Origin: Clostridia bacterium
GTDB lineage: Bacteria > Bacillota > Clostridia > Christensenellales > QALW01
DNA length: 50,628 nucleotides
Reading direction: 5' to 3'
NCBI GenBank assembly: GCA_017502165.1
Contig: JAFVVO010000033.1
Coordinates: 1-50,628, forward strand
Shown here one piece after another: positions 1-9,236 of this stretch (its first letter is position 1; the number at the start of each line of letters is the position of its first letter). The notes under the pieces are model-generated. The model saw only the letters and a list, made by a program, of their open reading frames with translations, searched no databases and was not told the origin of the DNA. The position numbers and the translations under genes were made by a program.

Positions 1-99
1 AAAAAAGACAGCCGCACGGGAGCGGCTGCCGGAAAAGGTAATGCGATGCTAAACTTTCAGAGCCACTTTCAGTGGCAAGCCAGCAACAACCCCTTATAG
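1..99 (+). CDS. Possible 3' end of a gene entering from the left
   Basis: Frame 1 is open from the first base to a TAG at 97-99, giving about 32 residues (ending ...WQASNNPL). If the structure here is an IS605-type right end, this would be the C-terminal tail of its TnpB. No conserved motif is visible and 32 codons can be open by chance, so this is only a candidate; the sequence to the left would decide it. Confidence 0.2.
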   Translation, partial: KKDSRTGAAAGKGNAMLNFQSHFQWQASNNPL

Positions 100-108
100 G
101 GGTAGGAG

Positions 109-138
109 AAAACCACTAGTTGAACTAGTGGTTTTTAT
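109..138. terminator. Bidirectional intrinsic terminator
   Basis: An 11-bp stem (AAAACCACTAG/CTAGTGGTTTT) with a 5-nt loop. It is followed by a T-rich run on the plus strand and by a shorter U run on the minus strand, just downstream of the cpsB stop codon at 140. It can end both the left-hand element and the exopolysaccharide operon. Confidence 0.75.
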
Positions 139-139
139 T

Positions 140-820
140 TTATTTTAAAATTTTTTTGCCGTTAGAAGTTATTTTATGAATAAGCTGCTCGGATAAATAC
201 TTTTGCAGAATATCAAAGTTCGGTCTGCGAGTAGTTGTATTGTGGCAGTCACTTCCTGCCAAATGAAGCAAATCATCCGACAAAAACTTCTTTACTCTGT
301 GACGAATAAACACGTTTTCCAGACATTCAATATTAAACTGCACCAAACACCCTATCTCAGCTAATTCTTCGAGGAATTGCCGCTTAAAAAGCCTTGGATA
401 CCTATCTATGTGCGCGATTATGGGGATAACGTCAAAATCGACTGATAACTTGTTTATAAGCTTTATCAGCTGCTCCTCGTTCGCGTCACCAAACGGTATT
501 TCCAACATAATATAATTTCCGCCATCAATACAAAGCTGTGTAAGGTTCTCTTTTGTTAATAGCGTATCAAGTAAATAAACCTCTGCCCCTACGTGAAGCT
601 TAAAGCCGAATTTATCAAAGACGTTTTTTGTTTCAACAACTCTTTTATTACGTTCCTTTACAAAATCACTTATTCGCTGAGAATGAGGATAAAAGTGAGG
701 AGTTAAAACAACGCTTTTTACACCTTGTGTCTGAAGCAACGAAAGCATTTCTTCAAGCTGGGCTTCGTTTTTTGCTCCGTCATCAAAACCAGGTAAAAGG
801 TGTGAATGGAAATCAATCAT
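140..820 (-). CDS. cpsB: CpsB/YwqE-type tyrosine-protein phosphatase (PHP family)
   Basis: A Mn-dependent protein-tyrosine phosphatase that removes phosphate from the partner BY-kinase and so tunes capsule or exopolysaccharide export. It opens with the PHP metal motif DFHSHLLPGFDDG (His5, His7), has a further metal-site segment IIAHIDRYPRLF near residue 135 and GSDCHN near 190. The 226-residue length is slightly below Bacillus YwqE (about 254). Its ATG overlaps the stop of the kinase gene by one base (TAATG), which implies translational coupling. It is the last gene of the operon before a terminator at 109-138. Family assignment is firm; the polymer it controls is unknown. Confidence 0.9.
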   Translation of the reverse strand: MIDFHSHLLPGFDDGAKNEAQLEEMLSLLQTQGVKSVVLTPHFYPHSQRISDFVKERNKRVVETKNVFDKFGFKLHVGAEVYLLDTLLTKENLTQLCIDGGNYIMLEIPFGDANEEQLIKLINKLSVDFDVIPIIAHIDRYPRLFKRQFLEELAEIGCLVQFNIECLENVFIRHRVKKFLSDDLLHLAGSDCHNTTTRRPNFDILQKYLSEQLIHKITSNGKKILK

Positions 821-1503
821 TACTGCTGTCTGTAGGGCTTATATTGAGTTTTTTTGCTCTTAAAGCGTTTACCGTTAAGAACAATACCGATAAGCTTACC
901 GTAGTGCTGCTTAACACTATCAACGGCCTTATCAAGCTCAGTAAAGGTGGATTTATTCTGATATGCTACTAATACAACGCCGTCAACAAGCTGAATAACG
1001 GGAATTGCGTCAACAACGATATTAACGGGAGGTGTATCGATGATAATGTAATCAAATCTTAAGGATAACTCGTCAAGCATATCGGCAAAAGCCTGGCTTG
1101 AAAGCAATTCTGAAGGGTTTGGCGGAATAATGCCGGAGCTGATTACCGAAAGCTCCGTGCCGGGCACGGTCTGAATAATTTCGTCAAGGGTGCACATTCC
1201 AACAAGATAGTTGGTTAAGCCTTTGGCTGATTTTAAGTGGAAGAACTTACTAACCGTGGGCTTTCTTAAATCACAGTCAATAATAATGGTGCGGGAATTA
1301 ACCTGCTTTGAAAATGCCGCAGCAATGTTACAAGCAGTTGTTGTTTTACCTTCACCTGCTACTGAGCTGGTAATAAGAACTCTTTTGCAGCCTTGTTTAA
1401 TAATCGAAAGCGAAATGTTTGTTCTGGCAAGCTTATAAGCTTCAACGGTAGCAAAACCGCCGCCACCTGTAGCATAGCCTTTGTTTTTATTCTTATTTGC
1501 CAT
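820..1503 (-). CDS. cpsD: CpsD/CapB-type bacterial tyrosine kinase
   Basis: A cytoplasmic BY-kinase that autophosphorylates on a C-terminal tyrosine cluster and is activated by the membrane adaptor CpsC. The Walker A motif SSVAGEGKTTT lies near residues 46-56, Walker A' IIIDCDLRKP near 73-82 and Walker B IIIDTPP near 135. The tail is short, with only two tyrosines at the very end (QYKPYRQQ), fewer than in many homologues. The ATG at 1503 has an SD-like GAGGGGTG 7-8 nt upstream; an in-frame GTG at 1512 sits on that SD and is unlikely. The gene overlaps the end of cpsC by 11 bases and abuts cpsB. Confidence 0.92.
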   Translation of the reverse strand: MANKNKNKGYATGGGGFATVEAYKLARTNISLSIIKQGCKRVLITSSVAGEGKTTTACNIAAAFSKQVNSRTIIIDCDLRKPTVSKFFHLKSAKGLTNYLVGMCTLDEIIQTVPGTELSVISSGIIPPNPSELLSSQAFADMLDELSLRFDYIIIDTPPVNIVVDAIPVIQLVDGVVLVAYQNKSTFTELDKAVDSVKQHYGKLIGIVLNGKRFKSKKTQYKPYRQQ

Positions 1504-2212
1504 CGTTTTCACCCCTCGAATAAGAAATTGTTTCGTAATAATAATTACGCTTGCTATTATCGTTAAAATCGGGAATTGCCGCCATTATGGGCAACTGATA
1601 ACGTTCAATAAGCTCGTCCTCTTCCCTTATTCTTGTATCGAACATCTCTCTGAAAAGCTGAACACACAAAACAAGCACTGCAACAATAACGAAGGCAAGA
1701 ATAGCGTTTCTTACGGGATTAGGATTTGTTGGTGCAGTAGGAACGCGAGGAGATTCTACCTCTGCAAAGGAAATCTGTGTAGAGGTTGTCTGGGAAATTC
1801 TTGTATTTGCAAGACGCATTGCTGATTGAGCAATCATACAAGCAACCTCAGGATCATTGTCAACGGCACTTATAACAAGAACCGTGGTGTTGTCAATATA
1901 GCGGAATGACAGTTTAGGCAAGTAATCAAGCCCAACGTCGTCCTTTACAGCAAGAAAGAAATCGTGAGAATCTAAAATGCTCGTGCAGGTTTCGCCTAAT
2001 TTAAGTGCAAATGAAAAGCTATTGTTGCTCTCTGTAAGTGATTGAGGATCTAATTTGCCGATAATGTTTATTCTTGCAGTAGAAGTATAAGTAGGATTAA
2101 TAAGAAATTCACTTACAAAGTAAGCTCCTACGCCTGCAATCAAAGCGGCAATCAAGATGATGACTAACGATTTACGCAAAACGTTAACAACTAAGTCTAA
2201 CGAAATCTCCAT
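1493..2212 (-). CDS. cpsC: CpsC/Wzz-type chain-length determinant and kinase adaptor
   Basis: A membrane protein of the polysaccharide co-polymerase family, 239 residues. It has an N-terminal Wzz domain with a transmembrane helix at about residues 14-37, an extracellular part, a PRVPTAPTNPNP segment (the proline motif typical of these proteins) and a second helix at about 167-187, followed by a cytoplasmic tail that should contact CpsD. In Gram-positives the adaptor and kinase are separate chains, as here. It lies 13 bases after pgi, so it belongs to the same transcript. Wzx and Wzy partners are not in the window. Confidence 0.88.
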   Translation of the reverse strand: MEISLDLVVNVLRKSLVIILIAALIAGVGAYFVSEFLINPTYTSTARINIIGKLDPQSLTESNNSFSFALKLGETCTSILDSHDFFLAVKDDVGLDYLPKLSFRYIDNTTVLVISAVDNDPEVACMIAQSAMRLANTRISQTTSTQISFAEVESPRVPTAPTNPNPVRNAILAFVIVAVLVLCVQLFREMFDTRIREEDELIERYQLPIMAAIPDFNDNSKRNYYYETISYSRGENDGK

Positions 2213-2225
2213 TTTCTTTCTCCTA

Positions 2226-3632
2226 TCAAACTATAAATTTGTTGTCCTTTTGGGGAATTTGATTAAGCTCTGCTCTCTTCTCGTCGTATCCGGGACGGCC
2301 TAAAAGAGCATAGGTTGCATTTTTACCCTCTTCTACACCGGGCTGATCGAAGGTGTTGATATTGAGCATTGCACCGCAGTAAGCAGTTTCCAGCTCATAG
2401 AAGTACATAAGCTCACCGATTGTAAACGCATTAACCTCGGGAAGCATAATCGTATGGTTAAGGTGTCCGCTCTTAAGCAGAGCATATTCCGTTGCAACAC
2501 GCTCTGCGGTAATAAGCTCGTTCATAGTGTGACCGCAAAGGAAGTTTACTGCGGGGATATCCTCGCAACCGTCCGCAATCTTTACAACGGTTCTGTAATT
2601 ATCTACGCCGATAATTGTAACCACCTTATCAAAAGGACCTTCCGTATAAAGCTGAACCTGGCTGTGCTGATCAGTAACGCCCAGAGCCTTAACGGGAGTT
2701 TGCCCAACGTTAACTACATTGCCGTCAAGATCATATTTTTTGCCAAGAGATTCACCCCAAAGCTGACAATACCAGTCGGCCATAAATTTAAGGCTGTCTG
2801 CATAAGGCATCATAACGGAAATGTTGCAGCCCTTATTCATAGCAAGATACTGCATGGTTGCAGCCATCAAGGGAGCGTTAGCATAAATATCGTCGCTCTT
2901 GGAAATGGAATCCATATATGCGGCGCCTGCAAGCATTGCCTTAATATCAATACCGCAAACTGCGGCGGCAAGAAGACCTACGGGGCACATTTCACTGAAT
3001 CTTCCGCCAACGCCATCGGGAATTACATACTTCTTAAAGCCTTCTTTTTGGCAAAGCTTAATAAGATTTCCCTTTTCGGCATCGGTAGTTGCAATGATAT
3101 GATTTTTTGCCTCGTCACCCAGCTTCTTCTTTAAGGCATCCCATAAAATGAGATACTGAGTCATGGTTTCACTTGTGCTTCCTGATTTTGAAATAACGTT
3201 AAAGCAGGTCTTTTCAAGCTCAATAACGTCAAACAAAGCGGACATTCTTTCGGGGTCAACGTTGTCCTCAACAAAAAGCTTGGGGCAACCGCCTCTCTTT
3301 TCCTTAGGCAAATCGTTATAGTGCAGGTGATTCAATGCCTGCTGAATAGCAATGGGACCTAAAGCGCTTCCGCCGATACCAAGCACAACGAAATAATCAA
3401 ACTTGTTTTGAATTTCCTTTGCGGTTGCAATAATATCGTCAACAATATCATTTTGGTTGTAAGGCAGTTCCGTCCAGCCCATCATACCGGTGCCGCGGTT
3501 TGCTTCAACAAACTCAAACGCCTTTTTAGCATCTGCTTTTGCATTTTCAAGCTCCTGCTCGGTAAAGCCTTTGGCTCCAACGTACTGTGCCATCATGTTG
3601 TTTACGTCTAATCTGAGTCTATATTTTTCCAT
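2226..3632 (-). CDS. pgi: Glucose-6-phosphate isomerase
   Basis: Interconverts glucose 6-phosphate and fructose 6-phosphate in the cytoplasm. It shows the sugar-isomerase signatures ISKSGSTSET (near residue 148), GVGGRFSEM (near 208) and the active-site histidine segment DQHSQVQ. The 468-residue length is normal for the shorter Firmicute type. It lies 8 bases downstream of the glycosyltransferase gene and 13 bases upstream of cpsC, an unusual place. That position suggests that precursor supply is coupled to polysaccharide synthesis, though it may also be the only glycolytic copy in the cell. Confidence 0.95.
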   Translation of the reverse strand: MEKYRLRLDVNNMMAQYVGAKGFTEQELENAKADAKKAFEFVEANRGTGMMGWTELPYNQNDIVDDIIATAKEIQNKFDYFVVLGIGGSALGPIAIQQALNHLHYNDLPKEKRGGCPKLFVEDNVDPERMSALFDVIELEKTCFNVISKSGSTSETMTQYLILWDALKKKLGDEAKNHIIATTDAEKGNLIKLCQKEGFKKYVIPDGVGGRFSEMCPVGLLAAAVCGIDIKAMLAGAAYMDSISKSDDIYANAPLMAATMQYLAMNKGCNISVMMPYADSLKFMADWYCQLWGESLGKKYDLDGNVVNVGQTPVKALGVTDQHSQVQLYTEGPFDKVVTIIGVDNYRTVVKIADGCEDIPAVNFLCGHTMNELITAERVATEYALLKSGHLNHTIMLPEVNAFTIGELMYFYELETAYCGAMLNINTFDQPGVEEGKNATYALLGRPGYDEKRAELNQIPQKDNKFIV

Positions 3633-3640
3633 AATGCCTC

Positions 3641-4870
3641 CTATTTTTTTTCACCGTGAATTACGGGTTTCCAGGTTGTTGCAGGTTTAACGACTCCAAC
3701 AAAGTTTATCACCAGGAAGGTATAAACGAAAATCGGAAAACCTAAAATACCTTTTATATTTGCTAAAATATCTTTTTTCTCAAGTGCAAGCACTAACACC
3801 GCTTCAAAAATCATAGCTATAGCACCGGACAAAAGAGAAATAATAAAGCTTAAAATACTGAAAAGTAAAAACTGCTCGCCTACAAAAAGCATAATGAATA
3901 CCGACAACACCAAAGACACAAAGCCTAAAAGCATTGAAGGCACCGTCATCAGATGCATAAATGCCGCAAGCCTGTCCATAAGGCTTACCTGCTTTGCATT
4001 CCAAACGATTGGCACGCAGGTTTTAATACAGTTCCAGTTGCCCGTTGTCCAACGAATTCTCTGGTGCCAGGATTGGCTGAATAAAACAGGCTGTTCATCG
4101 AAGAAAACCGCATCGGGAATAAAATCAACCGTTACGCCTTCAGCAAGGCGATACATGGTAAATTCAACGTCCTCACAAATTTCCTTTGTGTGCCATCCGC
4201 CGCATTGCCTTAAAAGCTCCGTGCTGAGCATAAAGCCCGTACCGCCAATGAAAGCAGAAATTCCTAAATTCTTTCTTGCAAGCATAAAGAATCTCATTAA
4301 GGTGAGGAAATAAATCGAATATGCGCCGCTGACACTGCTGTCAAAGGGGTTTTTCGAATCTCTGTAGCCTTGCGCCATCTTACTGCCGTTATCAAGGGCT
4401 ACGTTCATTCTTTTAACAAAGTTTTTATCCGCAACGTTATCTGCATCAAAAACAAAAATCGCGTCACTGTCAAATTTTTCGTCAGCAAGAAGTTGATCGA
4501 TCAACCACTCAAGAGCATACCCTTTCATTGCTTTATCGGGCTGATTTCTTTCGTAAACAGTTGCCCCTGCCTCTTTTGCTTTTTCAGCAGTTGAATCCGT
4601 GCAGTTATCGGCAATTACGATAACATCGAGCAAGTCTTTAGGATAATCCTGCTCCTTAAGGCTTTTTATAATGCCTGAAATAACGTTTTCTTCATTTCTT
4701 GCGGAAATAATTGCCGTAAATTTATGATTCTTTTTTGCATCTGTTGTGTCAGGCTCCGGCTTTTTCAAGCCAAACAGCGCTAACAAAAAATGGAACAGAC
4801 AATAAATTCCTGAAAGGAGACCAATTATTGCCGCTATTATAAGCAAAACATACAACATAAAAATATCCAT
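3641..4870 (-). CDS. Membrane family-2 glycosyltransferase
   Basis: A processive-type GT2 enzyme resembling cellulose or hyaluronan synthases. One N-terminal membrane helix is followed by a cytoplasmic GT-A domain with ISARNEE, the metal-binding DADN and the acceptor-site QRIRW motif, and then three or four C-terminal membrane helices (from about residue 300). The start is ATG at 4870 (MDIFMLY), giving 409 residues. An upstream in-frame ATG at 4921 lies between the -35 and -10 hexamers of a good promoter (4910-4938), so it is not transcribed. It is the first gene of the operon with pgi and cpsCDB. The sugar donor cannot be read from sequence. Confidence 0.85.
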   Translation of the reverse strand: MDIFMLYVLLIIAAIIGLLSGIYCLFHFLLALFGLKKPEPDTTDAKKNHKFTAIISARNEENVISGIIKSLKEQDYPKDLLDVIVIADNCTDSTAEKAKEAGATVYERNQPDKAMKGYALEWLIDQLLADEKFDSDAIFVFDADNVADKNFVKRMNVALDNGSKMAQGYRDSKNPFDSSVSGAYSIYFLTLMRFFMLARKNLGISAFIGGTGFMLSTELLRQCGGWHTKEICEDVEFTMYRLAEGVTVDFIPDAVFFDEQPVLFSQSWHQRIRWTTGNWNCIKTCVPIVWNAKQVSLMDRLAAFMHLMTVPSMLLGFVSLVLSVFIMLFVGEQFLLFSILSFIISLLSGAIAMIFEAVLVLALEKKDILANIKGILGFPIFVYTFLVINFVGVVKPATTWKPVIHGEKK

Positions 4871-4909
4871 TCTCTTCGTAAGTAAAAGTGTGCGCACGCA
4901 CACGCATAT

Positions 4910-4938
4910 ATTATAACACATTAACTATGTAAAGGCAA
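4910..4938 (-). promoter_or_regulatory. Sigma-A promoter of the exopolysaccharide operon
   Basis: TTGCCT (4938-4933), a 17-nt spacer and TATAAT (4915-4910) on the minus strand. It fixes the glycosyltransferase start at 4870 rather than 4921. Confidence 0.75.
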
Positions 4939-4939
4939 G

Positions 4940-4967
4940 AAAAAAAACCGAATTGAATCGGTTTTTT
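4940..4967 (-). terminator. Terminator after rsfS
   Basis: A 10-bp stem AAAAAACCGA/TCGGTTTTTT with a 6-nt loop, with U-rich sequence after it on the minus strand. It separates the nadD-yqeK-rsfS transcript from the exopolysaccharide operon; the next promoter starts immediately beyond. Confidence 0.7.
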
Positions 4968-4991
4968 GGAAAGTAAATATATTACATATAT

Positions 4992-5348
4992 TTATTTATC
5001 GTTTTCGCAATAGGCAAAGCAATTACTTCCGTTTGCCCACAAACGCTCTAAATTGTAGAAAAATCTGTCTTCATCGAGAAAAACGTGTACGATTGCATCA
5101 TTATAGTCCATAACTATCCACCGTGCCTCATTGTAACCGTCAACCTTCAAGGGCTTTATCCCCTCTTTTGTCAGCTGATGCTCGATATTGTCGCATATTG
5201 CCTTCACCTGCGGCTTTGAGGTTCCGCTGCAAATAATAAAGGCATCGGATATTACCGTCATTTCAGAAATGTCTAAAACGCGCACGTCCTGCGCTTTTTT
5301 ATCAAGAGCCGCCGAACAAATTTTATTTATTAAATCTTTATTGATCAT
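4992..5348 (-). CDS. rsfS: Ribosomal silencing factor RsfS
   Basis: Binds uL14 on the large ribosomal subunit and blocks subunit joining when nutrients are low. The 118-residue chain carries the whole DUF143 fold, with ISEMTVISDAFIICSG near residues 27-42 and the C-terminal hallmark IVHVFLDEDRFFYNLERLW. Its ATG overlaps the yqeK stop (ATGA), so translation is coupled. The nadD-yqeK-rsfS order is the usual Firmicute arrangement. Confidence 0.95.
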   Translation of the reverse strand: MINKDLINKICSAALDKKAQDVRVLDISEMTVISDAFIICSGTSKPQVKAICDNIEHQLTKEGIKPLKVDGYNEARWIVMDYNDAIVHVFLDEDRFFYNLERLWANGSNCFAYCENDK

Positions 5349-5902
5349 AAATTCTCCTTTTCTAAATATGAAAGTGTTTGATACGTCAGCGGATGTAATT
5401 CTTCATTTTGCTTTGTTCGTTCAAACTCAATAGTTCCTTTAATTACTTCTATCATTGCCAAATCAATGGATTCTTTTGCTAATTCTCTTATTTCGTTAAT
5501 TCCGCCAAAGCTTCTGCCGTCTTCAATTGCGTCGGCAAGAAACACAATTTTTTCTTCAATGCTCATATTTTCTCTGCCGGTAGTATGATACTTTATGGCA
5601 TTAAGTATTCGTTCATCTGTGATACCAAATTCTTCTTGCGCAATAATTGACCCCAACGGCGCGTGAACAATTTGCGGATATTGCATAAAATCCTTAAGCT
5701 CATCCGCTTGCTGAGCGGTAGGCTCAATATATTTAGCGCAATCGTGAAGAAGCGACGCAATAAGCACCACTTCCATATCTGCGTCTGTTCCCTTTGCCAG
5801 CTCAACGGCCTTGTTTACTGTTCTGATTGTGTGCTCAAATCGTGATTGCGTAAGCATTTTCTTTAGTTTTTCAGAGTAAAAATCAATTTTTGTATAATCC
5901 AT
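5345..5902 (-). CDS. yqeK: YqeK-type HD-domain diadenosine tetraphosphatase
   Basis: An HD-superfamily metal phosphohydrolase, 185 residues. Members from Firmicutes hydrolyse Ap4A symmetrically to two ADP. The metal ligands are visible as H24 (RFEHTIRTV), the HD pair in SLLHDCAKYI and a later conserved Asp in LADAIEDGRSF. It overlaps nadD by 20 bases and rsfS by 4. Its standing next to NadD fits dinucleotide metabolism, but the function is taken from the family. Confidence 0.92.
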   Translation of the reverse strand: MDYTKIDFYSEKLKKMLTQSRFEHTIRTVNKAVELAKGTDADMEVVLIASLLHDCAKYIEPTAQQADELKDFMQYPQIVHAPLGSIIAQEEFGITDERILNAIKYHTTGRENMSIEEKIVFLADAIEDGRSFGGINEIRELAKESIDLAMIEVIKGTIEFERTKQNEELHPLTYQTLSYLEKENL

Positions 5903-6464
5903 TTTTCTCGATTATCTTTCTGACGCTATCGTCAACTAAATTATCAATATTCTCGTTATTTTTAACCCGTCTTTTAATTTCCGTCGAAGAGATTTCAAGC
6001 CCCATATGATTGGTCAGCTTAAACCTGCCTCCGCGGCTCTGTAATTCGATAATGCTTTCCTTGATATCGGCATTTTCACGAAGAACAACTATAAACTCTA
6101 CCATCTTTAATACGTCATCCACTCTGTACCACTTATGCAAAGTGTTGACCGTATCTCCTCCGATAATAAAATAATATTCATCCGTCGTGTTCTCTTTTAG
6201 AAAGTTAAGCGTATCAAAGGTATAGGTTTTGCCGATTCTGTCAAGCTCGATTCGGCTTACAAAAAAATCGTCCTGACCTTTTAATGCCGCATTAAGCATT
6301 TCAAATCTGACTTCTTTATTCGTCACCTTATCCTTGTGAGGAGCGTCACCAAGGGGCAAAAACATTATTTTATCAAGCTTGAATTCCTCAAGGCAAAAGC
6401 GAGCCATTTCCTTATGTCCAAAATGAATAGGGTCAAAGGTGCCGCCCATAATTCCAATTTTCAT
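5883..6464 (-). CDS. nadD: Nicotinate-nucleotide adenylyltransferase
   Basis: Makes nicotinate adenine dinucleotide from NaMN and ATP in NAD synthesis. The nucleotidyltransferase signature GGTFDPIHFGH is at residues 7-17 and the ISSTEIKRR phosphate-binding motif is near 158. The 193-residue length is normal. It heads the short nadD-yqeK-rsfS operon. In most relatives it follows obg directly; here a gene on the opposite strand (6511-7233) lies between them, so this operon needs its own promoter in the 46-bp divergent gap. Confidence 0.95.
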   Translation of the reverse strand: MKIGIMGGTFDPIHFGHKEMARFCLEEFKLDKIMFLPLGDAPHKDKVTNKEVRFEMLNAALKGQDDFFVSRIELDRIGKTYTFDTLNFLKENTTDEYYFIIGGDTVNTLHKWYRVDDVLKMVEFIVVLRENADIKESIIELQSRGGRFKLTNHMGLEISSTEIKRRVKNNENIDNLVDDSVRKIIEKNGLYKN

Positions 6465-6510
6465 TTTTTACCGTATATAACAAAACGCTTTTGAACATAA
6501 TTTTTGTGAG

Positions 6511-8501
<1,991 letters not shown>

Positions 8502-8534
8502 CTAAATTAACCTGCCACTATTTTAGCACAATAA

Positions 8535-9164
8535 CTATTCTTTGGCAAGCGACGAAAAGTATGCGCATTCATCCTTGAGTATACAGCTTTCACATTTTGG
8601 CTTTCGCGCTTCACAGCACCGTCTTCCGTGCCAGATAATCAAATGATGCACCTTCAGCCACTTTTCTTTTGGGATAATTGCCTGCAGCTGAAGCTCGGTG
8701 TTCAACTCGTCCTTCGCATTTGTCAAGCCTATTCTGTTTGCAACGCGGAAAACGTGAGTATCCACCGCTATTGCCGGAATACCGAAGCCCACCGACGCTA
8801 CCACGTTAGCGGTTTTTCTGCCCACACCGGGCAAGCTTTGGAGAACGTTCCAATCTCCCGGCACTTTCCCGTCAAATTCTTCAACGAGAATTTTTGACGT
8901 TGCTAAAATATTCTTCGCTTTATTTTTATAAAATCCGCAGGAAAATATCCTTTTCTCAAGCTCATCCTGAGAGAGCGTTATCATCTTTTCGGCAGTAGAA
9001 TACTCCTTGAACAGTTCGCGAGTAACTGTGTTAACACGCTTATCCGTGCACTGCGCCGAAAGCATAACTGCAACAAGTAGTTCATATACGCTTGAAAATT
9101 CAAGCTCTGTATCCGCGTCGGGATACATTATTTCAAGTTTTTCAATAATTTTTAATTCGTTCAT
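8535..9164 (-). CDS. nth: Endonuclease III
   Basis: A bifunctional DNA glycosylase/AP lyase for oxidised pyrimidines. It shows the helix-hairpin-helix LPGVGRKTANVV with catalytic Lys, the catalytic Asp in IAVDTHVFRVANR, and the C-terminal [4Fe-4S] cysteines (C..C.SC...C pattern in CEARKPKCESCILKDEC). ATG at 9164 gives 209 residues (MNELKI...), as in E. coli Nth. A longer frame would begin at a TTG at 9185 inside a terminator stem. Even the ATG at 9164 sits only three bases after the terminator's T-run and has no clear SD, so expression is odd. Confidence 0.93.
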   Translation of the reverse strand: MNELKIIEKLEIMYPDADTELEFSSVYELLVAVMLSAQCTDKRVNTVTRELFKEYSTAEKMITLSQDELEKRIFSCGFYKNKAKNILATSKILVEEFDGKVPGDWNVLQSLPGVGRKTANVVASVGFGIPAIAVDTHVFRVANRIGLTNAKDELNTELQLQAIIPKEKWLKVHHLIIWHGRRCCEARKPKCESCILKDECAYFSSLAKE

Positions 9165-9167
9165 AGC

Positions 9168-9197
9168 AAAAAAATCCGCCCGCAAAAATACGGGCGG
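9168..9197 (-). terminator. Terminator of the GH99-like gene, touching the nth start
   Basis: A 7-bp GC-rich stem CCGCCCG/CGGGCGG with an 8-nt loop, followed on the minus strand by seven T. The T-run ends three bases before the nth ATG at 9164. Confidence 0.85.
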
Positions 9198-9236
9198 TAA
9201 TTTATTTATTTTATCCGCCTTGGATATTTCCTTGGC

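Larger units (their letters stand above)
1..138 (+). ncRNA. Structured RNA, possible TnpB omega-RNA / IS605-type right end
   Basis: Four hairpins follow one another: a CAGCCGC/GCGGCTG stem (about 9-28), GCCACT/AGTGGC (62-76), CCCC/GGGG (90-102) and a long CCACTAG/CTAGTGG stem (111-133) followed by a T-rich tail. The GGGGTAG motif just after the third hairpin, and a reading frame ending inside the structure, recall right ends of IS200/IS605 elements, where the guide RNA of TnpB overlaps the 3' end of tnpB. On the minus strand the first hairpin is followed by six U, so a minus-strand small RNA or riboswitch for a gene to the left is the alternative. The identification is from memory of the pattern, not from a search. 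Confidence 0.3.

Noticed and set aside
2454-3134. 226-codon open frame on the plus strand inside pgi
   Set aside because: It is the antisense shadow of a well-supported pgi gene; the protein has no recognisable motif and no SD.
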